DNA of 45,811 bases, taken from contig JAGDWD010000013.1 of the NCBI GenBank assembly GCA_023255955.1, positions 1 through 45,811 of the forward strand. The letters are read 5' to 3'. The translations under genes were made by a program, and so were the position numbers. Origin of the DNA: Desulfurococcales archaeon. Lineage in GTDB: Archaea; Thermoproteota; Thermoprotei_A; Sulfolobales; NBVN01. Positions 34,615 to 42,745 of the stretch are shown piece by piece (positions within the stretch are counted from its first letter, which is position 1; the number at the start of each line of letters is the position of its first letter). The notes below the pieces were generated by a model. The model searched no databases. It was not told the origin of the DNA and saw nothing but the letters and a program-made list of their open reading frames with translations.

Positions 34615-36126
34615 GTGTGGATTGCGAGGCATATAGCAGTGTTGGTGGTAGTACTCATATTAGTAGCCTCAGCACAGGTTGTTTTCTCGAGCAGGCACCT
34701 CGATAAAGTCCCCGAAGAACTACTCCGAGAGGCGATAGCGTTAGATATCCTAGCTTCCTGGTCGAGTAAATGCCTCGGGGTCGGAATTAGCGAGCTTCAC
34801 ACCATGGACGATCTACATGAATATCTGGAGTACCTGGAGAACATCCTCTACGGTAACAGTACTGCTGTGATTGCTTTAGGAGGTGTGCACGTAAGAGCAT
34901 TAATGCTCTTGCTGTACGGTTCTAGTGAGATAACACCTGAGATCGTGGAGAGGTTGATTAGGGTCTCAGTATTAAACCTTATAGAGACCTCTAGAGTAGG
35001 TTACGAAGATATAGAGGAACTATTTCACAACCCGTCACTAGCGTCTCTGGTCAGGATATATAAGCGCGTTGGCAATGACCCCCTCATCGGTAGGTGCTTG
35101 AATGACGTACTCATTAAGTTGTTGGGTTTCGGTGTATACTTAGAGAGAGGTGATGTAGCTAAAGCTCGGGCCGTAGCTGAGGAAGTACTTAGCGAGAGAT
35201 CTGTGTTCTTCGGAGTGTTAATGCTGTCGATTATTGAGGGCCGTACATATGTAGTAGGGTCTTCAAAACCATTGAAGATATCGGAGGAGGATTTAGAGAG
35301 GTTGGTAAGCAAGCTGAGGGAGATGAATGTAGACCTAGATGAGGTACTCTCAAAGTACAGTCTAACTGAGCTGATAGAAATTTACGAGAGTCTGAAAGCG
35401 GTAGATAAAATAGATCTTCAACTTAATACTAATGCCTCCCTAGTAGGCGTAGGCTGGGGAGTTGAAGATGTTGATGATGTCCTAAGACAGGGAGCTGTAA
35501 GTACTCAAGTGAGCCGGGAGAACCAAGAATCCATCCCTGGAGGCTATGCCGTGCCTGATCCTGGAAAGATCGGTGAGCTCGTTAACCGCATACCGCCGAA
35601 GGTTATAGCCTCGGCTGTAAGTGTAGTTAGCACGCTTAGCTACTCAAGAACATACGCACCGACCTCCGGGAAAACACCACCTACATACCTGGAACTACGT
35701 AGACAGGGGTCCTCACTATCGAGCACGGAGCTCTTAGGACTTATTTTTGTGGCTATAGCGGCTATGGTAGTCATCCCCATAGTTCTACGTGGCACACTTA
35801 GAAAGGAAATTAGTGAACCTCTAGTAAGACCTCTACTAGTGCGAACACTACCTACTACCCCGGAATTAAGTGCTGTCATCAGAGTCTTCTGGGAGGTTGT
35901 GACGAACTTGTCGATTAAGGTTAAGGTTGAAGTAAGACCTTCAGACACGCATCGTGAGATAGCTGAGAAGCTAGATCCTGAGCTAGATAGTGTTAGCTCA
36001 GCCTTGCTGAGGAGGTTAAGTAAGCTGTATGAGGTGGCCAGGTTCTCAAGGGAGGTACCGGAGGAGAGATTAAGTAGGGATCTGAGTATAGTAAAGGAAA
36101 TGTTGGGGAGGGTTACTCGAGGTTGA
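34615..36126 (+). CDS. DUF4129-like membrane protein
   Basis: A 503-residue protein with a signal anchor (about 5-25), a long largely helical extracytoplasmic region (30-370), a second membrane helix (about 372-395) and a cytoplasmic C-terminal domain. The end (TPELSAVIRVFWEVV, then THREIAEKL and a final Arg-rich helix) has the shape of the DUF4129 domain. Proteins of this kind accompany MoxR/DUF58/transglutaminase clusters. The start is GTG at 34615; an upstream AT-rich TATA-like run suggests a leaderless transcript. The next gene begins within the last four bases. Confidence 0.7.
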   Translation: MWIARHIAVLVVVLILVASAQVVFSSRHLDKVPEELLREAIALDILASWSSKCLGVGISELHTMDDLHEYLEYLENILYGNSTAVIALGGVHVRALMLLLYGSSEITPEIVERLIRVSVLNLIETSRVGYEDIEELFHNPSLASLVRIYKRVGNDPLIGRCLNDVLIKLLGFGVYLERGDVAKARAVAEEVLSERSVFFGVLMLSIIEGRTYVVGSSKPLKISEEDLERLVSKLREMNVDLDEVLSKYSLTELIEIYESLKAVDKIDLQLNTNASLVGVGWGVEDVDDVLRQGAVSTQVSRENQESIPGGYAVPDPGKIGELVNRIPPKVIASAVSVVSTLSYSRTYAPTSGKTPPTYLELRRQGSSLSSTELLGLIFVAIAAMVVIPIVLRGTLRKEISEPLVRPLLVRTLPTTPELSAVIRVFWEVVTNLSIKVKVEVRPSDTHREIAEKLDPELDSVSSALLRRLSKLYEVARFSREVPEERLSRDLSIVKEMLGRVTRG

Positions 36127-36647
36127 GTGAGGTGCGGAGTATTCGATACCTCGTATGGATCCCTATACTGCTGGTTGTAACTACTGCGGCATTAGCGGTT
36201 GCCCTCACAGAGAGTGTGTCCGAGGTTTTTGTGAGACTGGTTGTAGGGGTTTTAGGGGTTATCGGGTGCGGTGAGGTAGTGCTCTACTCAGCTGGCTATA
36301 CCTCCAAGCTAGATCATCTTATACCGCTTAGGCTGAGGCTTAGAACCCCAGGGCTCAGGAAGATCCTCATAGGTCTCCTCGCATTCGTAGTAGGTATGTC
36401 GATTTACAATATGTTACTGTATCTTACCCCGAATATAGATAGAGTTGTTGCTGCGGCTATATCTGCGTTAACTACCTACTTTGTAACTAGGGGACTGAGT
36501 CGAGCTATTTCCAGTAGCCCACTTACGCTGATCATAGTAACAGTGGTAGCGGTAATAGCTCTTGTTGAGCTATCCTCAGATGATGACTACGCATACGTTG
36601 AGAACCTTCTTAAGCTATTTGAGGAGGTGATCCGCCACGCGCTCTAA
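36123..36647 (+). CDS. Hypothetical membrane protein of the MoxR cluster
   Basis: A 174-residue protein with about five hydrophobic segments and no recognised family. Charged residues are concentrated between helices two and three (KLDHLIPLRLRLRTPGLRK) and at the end. TTG start overlaps the DUF4129 gene by four bases (TTGA), indicating coupled translation. Context suggests a membrane subunit of the MoxR/DUF58-dependent complex. Confidence 0.65.
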   Translation: MSEVRSIRYLVWIPILLVVTTAALAVALTESVSEVFVRLVVGVLGVIGCGEVVLYSAGYTSKLDHLIPLRLRLRTPGLRKILIGLLAFVVGMSIYNMLLYLTPNIDRVVAAAISALTTYFVTRGLSRAISSSPLTLIIVTVVAVIALVELSSDDDYAYVENLLKLFEEVIRHAL

Positions 36648-36669
36648 CCACCTTAGGTTCTTCGAAGTA

Positions 36670-36804
36670 GTGGCCATCGCATCTTTCTTTGCGGCAATAG
36701 CTTTAGCTATAGCGGAGCGTTATGTAGCGTCAATAATAGCCCTACTCAGCGGTATCGCAGTACTTTCATACCTCTCAGAACAGGGTACTAGACATGAAGG
36801 TTAG
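36670..36804 (+). CDS. Small membrane protein in the MoxR cluster
   Basis: A frame of 44 codons from GTG at 36670 to TAG at 36804, with a hydrophobic N-terminal helix (MAIASFFAAIALAIAE) and a second hydrophobic part (IIALLSGIAVLSYL) before a polar tail. The open frame continues upstream to 36631 with sensible residues (HLRFFEVVA) but has no better start codon. Its end overlaps the ATG of the next gene by 11 bases, as real operon genes do. No family is recognised. Confidence 0.5.
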   Translation: MAIASFFAAIALAIAERYVASIIALLSGIAVLSYLSEQGTRHEG

Positions 36805-37858
36805 GGTCTTCGCACCGGTACTACTCATTGTTCTGGTACTTTCGTCTCTAGTTGTTGAGAAGGAAATCTCTTACCGTGTACCTTTAGGGGCTTCCCCACT
36901 TAACTCAGGTCCTGAAGGAACTTCGGGCTTAGTGAATGTCCTAGAGAACCTCGGTTATGAGGTTAGGGTCGTCACCTCCTGGACTAGGAGCCTGCTAGAG
37001 CTATCACCGTGTTTAGTCATGATAGTTTCCCCAGAGGTCCCGTACACAGAAGAGGAGGTGGAGATCATTAAGACGCTAGTATCTAGAGGAACCAGCATCA
37101 TCGTAGCTGATGAAGGTACGTTATCCAATAAGGTTCTTGAGTCCCTTGATATGCCGGTCAAAATCACCGGCTTACCGGTTTCCTTTAACGGTAGCTCCGT
37201 ATTTCCTGTGAAGATGGAGTTAGATAGTTGGGAGTTGAGGGTTATTTACGCGTACGCATCTTCTCTTCAGATACTGCCAGAGTATGGGGGATCTTTAAAT
37301 ATATTAGCTAGTATGGGTGGGGATGTTATGGCAGTTCTCTATGAGGAAATGAACCTGAGAGCTGCCGTTATATCTGATGGAACTGTGGTGACTAACGCTC
37401 TACTTAATCCGGCAAACCCTCTCAACCATAACTACGTCTTCGTCAGTAGCCTAATACGGATTATGTGCCCCGAAGGTGTGGTACTCATCGAAGGATCGAA
37501 GTATAGGCTCAGACCATTACCAGCAACTAGCCCGGACTCCCCGATCATCACATATCTAGACCCTCTAGCTAGGGTCTTAGGTCTAGCTATACTACTCTTA
37601 GCTTCAACATACCTATTCGTTTCAAGTCGTACCTTAGAGATCAGGACTAGAAAACGCCCTCTAGAGCCTAGGCAGTACGGTAGTTACGATGTAGCTATAA
37701 GGCTATGCAGTACTGAACTAGCGGAGGTACTAGGTTGCGGAGATATGAGGAAAGTTGGTGATTTCGTGGAGGTTCTTAAAAGAGCAACACAGTTATCTCG
37801 AAGCGATAGGGACATAGCGCTGAAGATTCTGAGAAGATTGCTCGAAGTTAGGGAATAA
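36794..37858 (+). CDS. DUF4350-like membrane protein
   Basis: A 354-residue protein with an N-terminal signal anchor (about 5-22), an extracytoplasmic Rossmann-like domain (about 28-245) with NSGPEGTSGLVNVLENLGYEV, and a C-terminal helix (about 260-280) followed by a basic cytoplasmic tail. The NSGPEGTSGL start is typical of the DUF4350 family, found with MoxR, DUF58 and DUF4129 genes. Probable subunit of the same surface system. The function is unknown. Confidence 0.75.
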   Translation: MKVRVFAPVLLIVLVLSSLVVEKEISYRVPLGASPLNSGPEGTSGLVNVLENLGYEVRVVTSWTRSLLELSPCLVMIVSPEVPYTEEEVEIIKTLVSRGTSIIVADEGTLSNKVLESLDMPVKITGLPVSFNGSSVFPVKMELDSWELRVIYAYASSLQILPEYGGSLNILASMGGDVMAVLYEEMNLRAAVISDGTVVTNALLNPANPLNHNYVFVSSLIRIMCPEGVVLIEGSKYRLRPLPATSPDSPIITYLDPLARVLGLAILLLASTYLFVSSRTLEIRTRKRPLEPRQYGSYDVAIRLCSTELAEVLGCGDMRKVGDFVEVLKRATQLSRSDRDIALKILRRLLEVRE

Positions 37859-37935
37859 AACCTACGTGATTCTAGAGGTAATCCATTGCTATATACCCAA
37901 CTAATTTTCGAATAGATTACCTTACGTAACACGGA

Positions 37936-37944
37936 TTTATATAA
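37936..37944 (+). promoter_or_regulatory. TATA-like box for the S13 peptidase gene
   Basis: TTTATATAA lies about 25 bases before a likely transcript start near 37965. An ATG-TAA minimal reading frame (37970-37975) would be the first start codon in that transcript, ahead of the GTG at 38004. Confidence 0.45.
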
Positions 37945-38003
37945 TCTATGAAACCTTCCTCGCCAGGGTATGTAAGCTGAATACCAGAATTTTTTCACTA
38001 GTA

Positions 38004-39608
38004 GTGGTGCTACTCATCATTGCCGGAATAGCGATATCTCTTTACTATGAATTAAAGAGACGTACTGAACCGGTATCTACCTCAGTGTCTGTAAGTCCTA
38101 CAAGCACAACTATTACAGGTATCACCACGACACCTACCGTAATCACATCCCACACTACTTCCCCTACTACCTCAAAACCTATTCTCTCGAACTACCTTAA
38201 GTTGAAGATAGATGAAATACTCACTACAAGCCGGGTGCTGGACCTTGATAATACGGGGATATTCATCTCTACGTTAGATGGGGAGGTAATATATGTTTAC
38301 AACCATCATAAACTACTAATACCTGCATCTAATATGAAGCTCTTAACGGCGGCGGCAGCGCTTAAATATCTTGGCCCAGACTACAGGTTCGAGACAGTTC
38401 TCCTCGTAGATGGTGAGGTCGTAGACGGAACTCTGAAGGGTAATCTCATAGTGAGAGGGTGTGGAGACCCAACTCTAGTAAGTAGCGATTGGGCTACTAA
38501 GCTCTCTGAAAGTGGAGGATCCCTACGTGAGTCTCATCACGTACTCGATAACGAGGTACTTGAAGTACTAGCCAAGCTAGGGATTAAGAAAGTAGATGGG
38601 GACATAATCATAGATGATTATTACATAGACAAGGAGTTCGTACATCCGTCTTGGGAAGCAGGGGATCTCTCGTACTATTATGCTGCTCAAGTAGGTGCTT
38701 TAACAGTAAACGAGAACACTGTCCGTCTAAAAGTTTACGTAGATTCCTCCGGGAGAGTCAAGATGGAGACAGCCCCCAGTGTAGCTTACGTCGAAGTCTC
38801 CTTTGAGGGTCGAATCGTGAAAAACAGTTCGGAGGTGAAGCAGAAGCTTACGGCAGTTAGGGCTCTAGGAACCAATAAGATCACCGTCTTAGGAGATGTA
38901 GCTGTGGGGACAGGACCCTACTATCTGGTTGTAACAATACATGATCCTGGAATGTACTTTGGGGCAGTACTTAAAGATATTCTCCAGAAACATGGAATTG
39001 AAGTTCTAGGTAACGTACGTAGAGCGAATACTACCGGGTGGAGTAACGCCAAGTCTGTAGGTAGCTTAATGTCGAAGCCTCTAGCAATAATACTTAAAGA
39101 TATGCTTAAGGAGAGCATAAATCTCTATGCTGAACATATAATGAAGGTGTTAGGAAAGGAAATCGTGGGGGAGGGATCATGGAGTGGAGGTTCTAAAACC
39201 ATTGGGAAAATGTTAGGTGAGCTAGGTATAAGTGAGCCGGGAATAGCTATAGCAGATGGCTCTGGTCTATCGAGGTGGAATAGGCTCACACCGTACCTTC
39301 TCGTTAAGTTATTAACAGCATTCTATAACGATAAGTGCTTCTACGACTCTCTACCTATAGCTGGCGTAGATGGTACGCTAAGAAATAGAATGCTGAGTAC
39401 ATCAGCCCAGGGTAACCTGAGAGCTAAAACAGGAACGTTAACGGGGGTGTCAGCACTCAGTGGTTACGTCACCACAAGAGATAACAAAGTTTTGGTTTTC
39501 TCAATGATATTTAACGGATTTACAGTATCGAGTAGCACTGTGAAGAAGAGTGTTGAGGATAGTATAGGGATTCTCTTAGCGGACCTAGATACGTCGGTAC
39601 TGACCTAA
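38004..39608 (+). CDS. S13 family D-Ala-D-Ala carboxypeptidase-like (PBP4-type) protein
   Basis: A 534-residue secreted or membrane-tethered serine hydrolase. An N-terminal helix (1-17) is followed by a Ser/Thr-rich spacer (22-60) and the catalytic region. All three active-site motifs of penicillin-binding proteins are present: SxxK (Ser109-Lys112, PASNMKLL), SxN (371-373, ESINLYAEHIM) and KTG (475-477). Bacterial homologues trim peptidoglycan, which archaea of this kind lack, so its natural substrate is unknown; a peptide or surface protein is likely. The frame is open upstream with hydrophobic residues, but only CTG at 37977 could extend it. Confidence 0.85.
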   Translation: MVLLIIAGIAISLYYELKRRTEPVSTSVSVSPTSTTITGITTTPTVITSHTTSPTTSKPILSNYLKLKIDEILTTSRVLDLDNTGIFISTLDGEVIYVYNHHKLLIPASNMKLLTAAAALKYLGPDYRFETVLLVDGEVVDGTLKGNLIVRGCGDPTLVSSDWATKLSESGGSLRESHHVLDNEVLEVLAKLGIKKVDGDIIIDDYYIDKEFVHPSWEAGDLSYYYAAQVGALTVNENTVRLKVYVDSSGRVKMETAPSVAYVEVSFEGRIVKNSSEVKQKLTAVRALGTNKITVLGDVAVGTGPYYLVVTIHDPGMYFGAVLKDILQKHGIEVLGNVRRANTTGWSNAKSVGSLMSKPLAIILKDMLKESINLYAEHIMKVLGKEIVGEGSWSGGSKTIGKMLGELGISEPGIAIADGSGLSRWNRLTPYLLVKLLTAFYNDKCFYDSLPIAGVDGTLRNRMLSTSAQGNLRAKTGTLTGVSALSGYVTTRDNKVLVFSMIFNGFTVSSSTVKKSVEDSIGILLADLDTSVLT

Positions 39609-39646
39609 CGACGTCCTTAGTATATAATCAACTAGCTCGACTACTG

Positions 39647-39719
39647 GAAAGCTTTTTACCTCTTTTAGTGATGTAATTAAGTGGTAGCCGGGTCGTCTAG
39701 CGGCCAAGGATGCGGGGCT
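39647..39719 (+). repeat. 73-bp inverted copy 2: promoter plus tRNA-Gln 5' half
   Basis: Identical to 15739-15667 on the minus strand. It begins at the TATA-containing GAAAGCTTTTTACC, about 30 bases before the tRNA start, and ends at tRNA position 33. The base before the repeat differs (G here, A there), and the first difference after it is the wobble base. Confidence 0.9.
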
Positions 39720-39741
39720 TTGGACCTCGGCCGCCGCCCCC
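39686..39741 (+). tRNA. tRNA-Gln(UUG) 5' half with GC-rich trailer (probable split tRNA)
   Basis: Acceptor AGCCGGG (39686-39692), U8, D-stem GUCU/GGAU, anticodon stem CGGGG and loop CUUUGGA give anticodon UUG (39720-39722). The following CCUCG could pair back with CGGGG, but then the sequence turns into a GC-rich trailer CGGCCGCCGCCCCC without variable region, T-arm or acceptor 3' strand; what follows is ordinary intergenic sequence and a zinc-ribbon gene. The promoter and first 33 positions are identical to the half at 15700. Trans-splicing with a 3' half encoded elsewhere is the simplest reading. Confidence 0.75.
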
Positions 39742-39769
39742 GTATTTCTAGTCTTACCTACATGACCTT

Positions 39770-39910
39770 CTATGGTGCTATCCTAGCTAGTATTTCGTGG
39801 TAGGTATTCTTCTTACAGATAGGGCACCAGTGGTAGAGATGTTTAAAGTCTCCTAGGTAGTAGCTGACTTTCAGTACCCTCTCATTCCCGCACTCCCTGC
39901 ACTTAACCAT
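39770..39910 (-). CDS. Small zinc-ribbon protein
   Basis: A 46-residue protein from ATG at 39908-39910, chosen because GGGAGGTT lies just before it on the minus strand; a longer frame to 39976 has no such site. Two knuckles MVKCRECGNE and WCPICKKN (CxxC ... CxxC) form a zinc ribbon, with strand residues VLKVSYYL between. Such short ribbons are found in ribosomal, transcription and unknown proteins. The specific role is not recognised. It is divergent from the FEN1 gene. Confidence 0.75.
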   Translation of the reverse strand: MVKCRECGNERVLKVSYYLGDFKHLYHWCPICKKNTYHEILARIAP

Positions 39911-40061
39911 CCAACCTCCCATTTTTACTGCCGCACTCTCCTGTCGGTTTTCAGATATATGTTTTTGAATCATCATAACGTTGTGTCTGGGATGGCTAAC
40001 ACATCGCTACTACTTATTCGATTATAAGCTCTTCTACTGTAATTAGCTTGATGGTGAAACT

Positions 40062-41114
40062 TTGGGAGTAAATATCCGGGAGATCATTCCTGAGACGTGT
40101 GTCCGAGTCATTAACGACCTGAGGGAGCTTAGGGGGAAGGTTGTAGCTATAGATGCCTATAACGCTCTTTATCAGTTCCTAGCAGCGATTAGACAGCCTG
40201 ATGGTACCCCGCTCATGGACAGTAAGGGTAGGGTTACTAGCCACCTAAGCGGGCTTTTCTATAGAACCATAAACCTCCTCGAAGCAGGTATAAAACCTGT
40301 ATATGTTTTCGATGGGAAACCTCCGGAACTTAAGTCTAGAGAGATCTCGGAGAGGATGAGTACCAGAGAGGAGGCTAGGAGGAAGTATGAGGAGGCTATT
40401 GCCGCTGGCGATATCGAGGCTGCTAGGATATATGCGCAGATGTCGGCACACCTAACTAGTGAGATGGTTAGGGTATCGAAGGATCTTCTAGAATCGATGG
40501 GGATACCGTGGGTTCAAGCACCGTCTGAGGGTGAAGCTCAGGCAGCTTATATGGTAGTTAAAGGTGATGCGTGGGCATCAGCATCTCAGGACTATGACTC
40601 CCTTCTCTTCGGCTCACCTAGGCTTATCAGAAACCTGGCTATTACTGGACGTAGGAAGCTACCGAGGAAGGAGATGTATGTTGAGGTGAAGCCGGAGTTG
40701 ATAGAACTTAACTCACTACTCAGTAGTTTGAAGGTGACTAGGGAACAGCTAATAGATATAGCGATACTTATAGGGACGGACTACAACCCGGATGGTGTGA
40801 AAGGTGTTGGACCTAAAACAGCTTACCAATTAATAAAGACCTACGGGAACTTGGAGAGAGCGATTAAGACCTTACCCGGAGCTAAGTTTCCGGTACCTCC
40901 TGAGGAGATAAGAAAGTTATTCCTGAACCCTCAGGTAACTGACTCATACAGCCTCGAGTGGAGAGATCCTGATCCAAACAGGATCGTAGAGCTACTCGTA
41001 AAGGAGTTCGAGTTCTCAGAGGAGAGAGTTAGAAGCGCTATAGAGAGGCTCTTGAAGGCATCTAGGGACATTAGGAGACCTGTAGTAGGGCTCAGTAAGT
41101 GGTTTAAGAGCTAG
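40062..41114 (+). CDS. fen: Flap endonuclease 1 (FEN1)
   Basis: A 350-residue structure-specific nuclease that removes 5' flaps in lagging-strand synthesis and repair. The XPG N domain carries VVAIDAYNALYQFL (metal-binding Asp) and VYVFDGKPPELK; the XPG I domain has APSEGEAQAAYMV and SQDYDSLLFG; then ILIGTDYNPDGVKGVGPKTAYQLI is the helix-hairpin-helix. The last residues VGLSKWFKS are a PCNA-binding PIP-like motif. All seven acidic residues appear. The start is TTG at 40062. The gene stands alone. Confidence 0.96.
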   Translation: MGVNIREIIPETCVRVINDLRELRGKVVAIDAYNALYQFLAAIRQPDGTPLMDSKGRVTSHLSGLFYRTINLLEAGIKPVYVFDGKPPELKSREISERMSTREEARRKYEEAIAAGDIEAARIYAQMSAHLTSEMVRVSKDLLESMGIPWVQAPSEGEAQAAYMVVKGDAWASASQDYDSLLFGSPRLIRNLAITGRRKLPRKEMYVEVKPELIELNSLLSSLKVTREQLIDIAILIGTDYNPDGVKGVGPKTAYQLIKTYGNLERAIKTLPGAKFPVPPEEIRKLFLNPQVTDSYSLEWRDPDPNRIVELLVKEFEFSEERVRSAIERLLKASRDIRRPVVGLSKWFKS

Positions 41115-41230
41115 CTCTGGATATTGGATATGTAGGAATTTAGAGACCTTAATAGTAGTGTGAGGCATTTAAAATCAGTGGAGGTGATGAACTTAAAACG
41201 TAGATATATTTACTCCCTAGAAAGCAGTTA

Positions 41231-41875
41231 TTGGGTACTATGAAGATAGTGGTTGTCGGTGTAAATGAGCACACGATGGAGTTTGTGAGGGAGATGGTGA
41301 GGCTAGGACATGAAGTGATGATCTTCGACGATAGGAGGGAGCTTGTCGAGAGATTGGAGGCAGAGTTAGATATTGCGGGAGCTGTAGTAGACTTTCTAAA
41401 CCTAGACGATCTCGAGAGCTTCGGCTTCTCTAGGGCAGATGTCGTTGTGCTTGCTCACCGAAACGATGCGGTGAACGTGATGCTCAGTACGTACGCTAAG
41501 TCGGTGGGAATACCGAGAACAGTAGTCCTAACCAATGACAGCAGGATAGCTAACATAGTGATGCGGTTGGGACTAGCTTCAGATGTGGTAGTAGTGGGGG
41601 ACACTCTAAGTAAGGTTCTGACATCGTTGTTAAGAGGTATAAGCGTAATAGACCTTCCTGGAGAGAACTCTATAGCTATAATTAACTCTAAAATCCTTCG
41701 ACACCTAGCTGGAGCAACTATAGGGGACATCAAAGATAAGTGGAAAATTCAGGTAATGCTGGTCGTAAGTGAGGATGGGGAGCTACGTGAACCTTTCGAT
41801 GACTATGTTGTCAAAGAGGGAGATGTGCTTATCATACTAGCTGAGAAGACCAAGTTGGATAAGCTATCGATGTAG
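41231..41875 (+). CDS. TrkA-like potassium channel/transporter regulator
   Basis: A 214-residue cytoplasmic protein with an N-terminal RCK/TrkA-N domain (about 4-125) and a C-terminal TrkA-C domain (about 140-212, with DIKDKWKIQVMLV and YVVKEGDVLIILAE). The NAD-binding glycine motif reads GVNEHT in place of GxGxxG, so nucleotide binding may be weakened. Such proteins gate K+ channels or TrkH transporters, but no TrkH-like gene lies in the window. A GTACT/ATG cluster at 41231-41240 offers two nearby starts. Confidence 0.85.
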   Translation: MGTMKIVVVGVNEHTMEFVREMVRLGHEVMIFDDRRELVERLEAELDIAGAVVDFLNLDDLESFGFSRADVVVLAHRNDAVNVMLSTYAKSVGIPRTVVLTNDSRIANIVMRLGLASDVVVVGDTLSKVLTSLLRGISVIDLPGENSIAIINSKILRHLAGATIGDIKDKWKIQVMLVVSEDGELREPFDDYVVKEGDVLIILAEKTKLDKLSM

Positions 41876-42037
41876 CTGATTTTCTCCCTGACCTTAAGGG
41901 CAAGGATTTTAATCTAACTTCATGGAGTGTTTATAGGAATCTAGGAGCTGTTTAATAGTTGGTTATAATGTAATCGGGTTGTGTTAGCGTATTGAGAAAA
42001 TAGTAAGGACCATGGACCTTGTTTGCTACGGAAAAAG

Positions 42038-42451
42038 TTATTCACCGATGACTATGATTGCTATTATGCCTGCTGTAGTAAGGAGAAATGCTAGCCCCAT
42101 TACAAAGTCCGTTAAGAACCTCACTAGGAAGACTCCGGATCTTACCACCATGACTATGTACTCGAGGATGCTGATACTAGCTACAGTCTGTAGCTGTATT
42201 CCAATTACGATGTAGTAAATTAGTGTTGAGAGGAATATCCCTAGAGCTGATGTTTCGGTACCTAAAATAGCTAGATCCGCGAACCCTCCCCTATATTTTA
42301 TGACTAGCATGGAAAGCAGTAACCCTGACACGACTCCCGCTATGGCTGGTGAGTACGTTCTTTCAGGAACTACATGGCTGAGGAGGACTGTGAGGATGGA
42401 TAGCAGTAGTGTACAAAGAGTTAGGGTTACTAGTTTATCTTTTAGCTGCAT
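42038..42451 (-). CDS. Four-helix hypothetical membrane protein
   Basis: A 137-residue protein with about four hydrophobic helices (about 8-28, 36-52, 65-92, 108-135) and few charges. No family is recognised. Its start overlaps the upstream 89-residue gene by 17 bases, and both follow the ABC permease genes on the minus strand, so an operon is likely. It might be an accessory subunit, or an unrelated passenger. Confidence 0.6.
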   Translation of the reverse strand: MQLKDKLVTLTLCTLLLSILTVLLSHVVPERTYSPAIAGVVSGLLLSMLVIKYRGGFADLAILGTETSALGIFLSTLIYYIVIGIQLQTVASISILEYIVMVVRSGVFLVRFLTDFVMGLAFLLTTAGIIAIIVIGE

Positions 42452-42704
42452 ATGCTTTCGCCTTCATCTTGTACAGGTACTTTAATACCATGTAGAGAAC
42501 TGTACCGTACATAATCATAAAAACGAGCACCTGTAGAAAGATCCTCAGTATCGGGTCTATCCCTAAAGATGCTATAGCCCAGTATATCGGGAAAGCCAGG
42601 TAAGCTAGGAGAAATGCTAGGATTAGCGGCCTGTAAAACTCTAAGAAGTACATAAGTACAGCTGCTAAAGCTATTATACCAGCCAGCAGCAAGAGCTCCT
42701 GCAA
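42435..42704 (-). CDS. Three-helix hypothetical membrane protein
   Basis: An 89-residue protein with three hydrophobic stretches (about 4-22, 28-48, 55-78) and a lysine-rich end (YKMKAKAYAAKR). Begins 41 bases after the permease gene stop and overlaps the next small gene by 17 bases. No family recognised. Together with the 137-residue protein it takes the place where ATPase genes normally follow in oligopeptide transporter operons. Confidence 0.6.
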   Translation of the reverse strand: MQELLLLAGIIALAAVLMYFLEFYRPLILAFLLAYLAFPIYWAIASLGIDPILRIFLQVLVFMIMYGTVLYMVLKYLYKMKAKAYAAKR

Positions 42705-42745
42705 CTCATACCCCAGCTATACTGTAAATGAAGATAAAAAACTCC

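Noticed and set aside
39686-39741. tRNA-Gln with an intron instead of a split gene
   Set aside because: No 3' half (T-arm, CCCGGCU) appears downstream within several hundred bases at either copy, so a cis intron is not supported.
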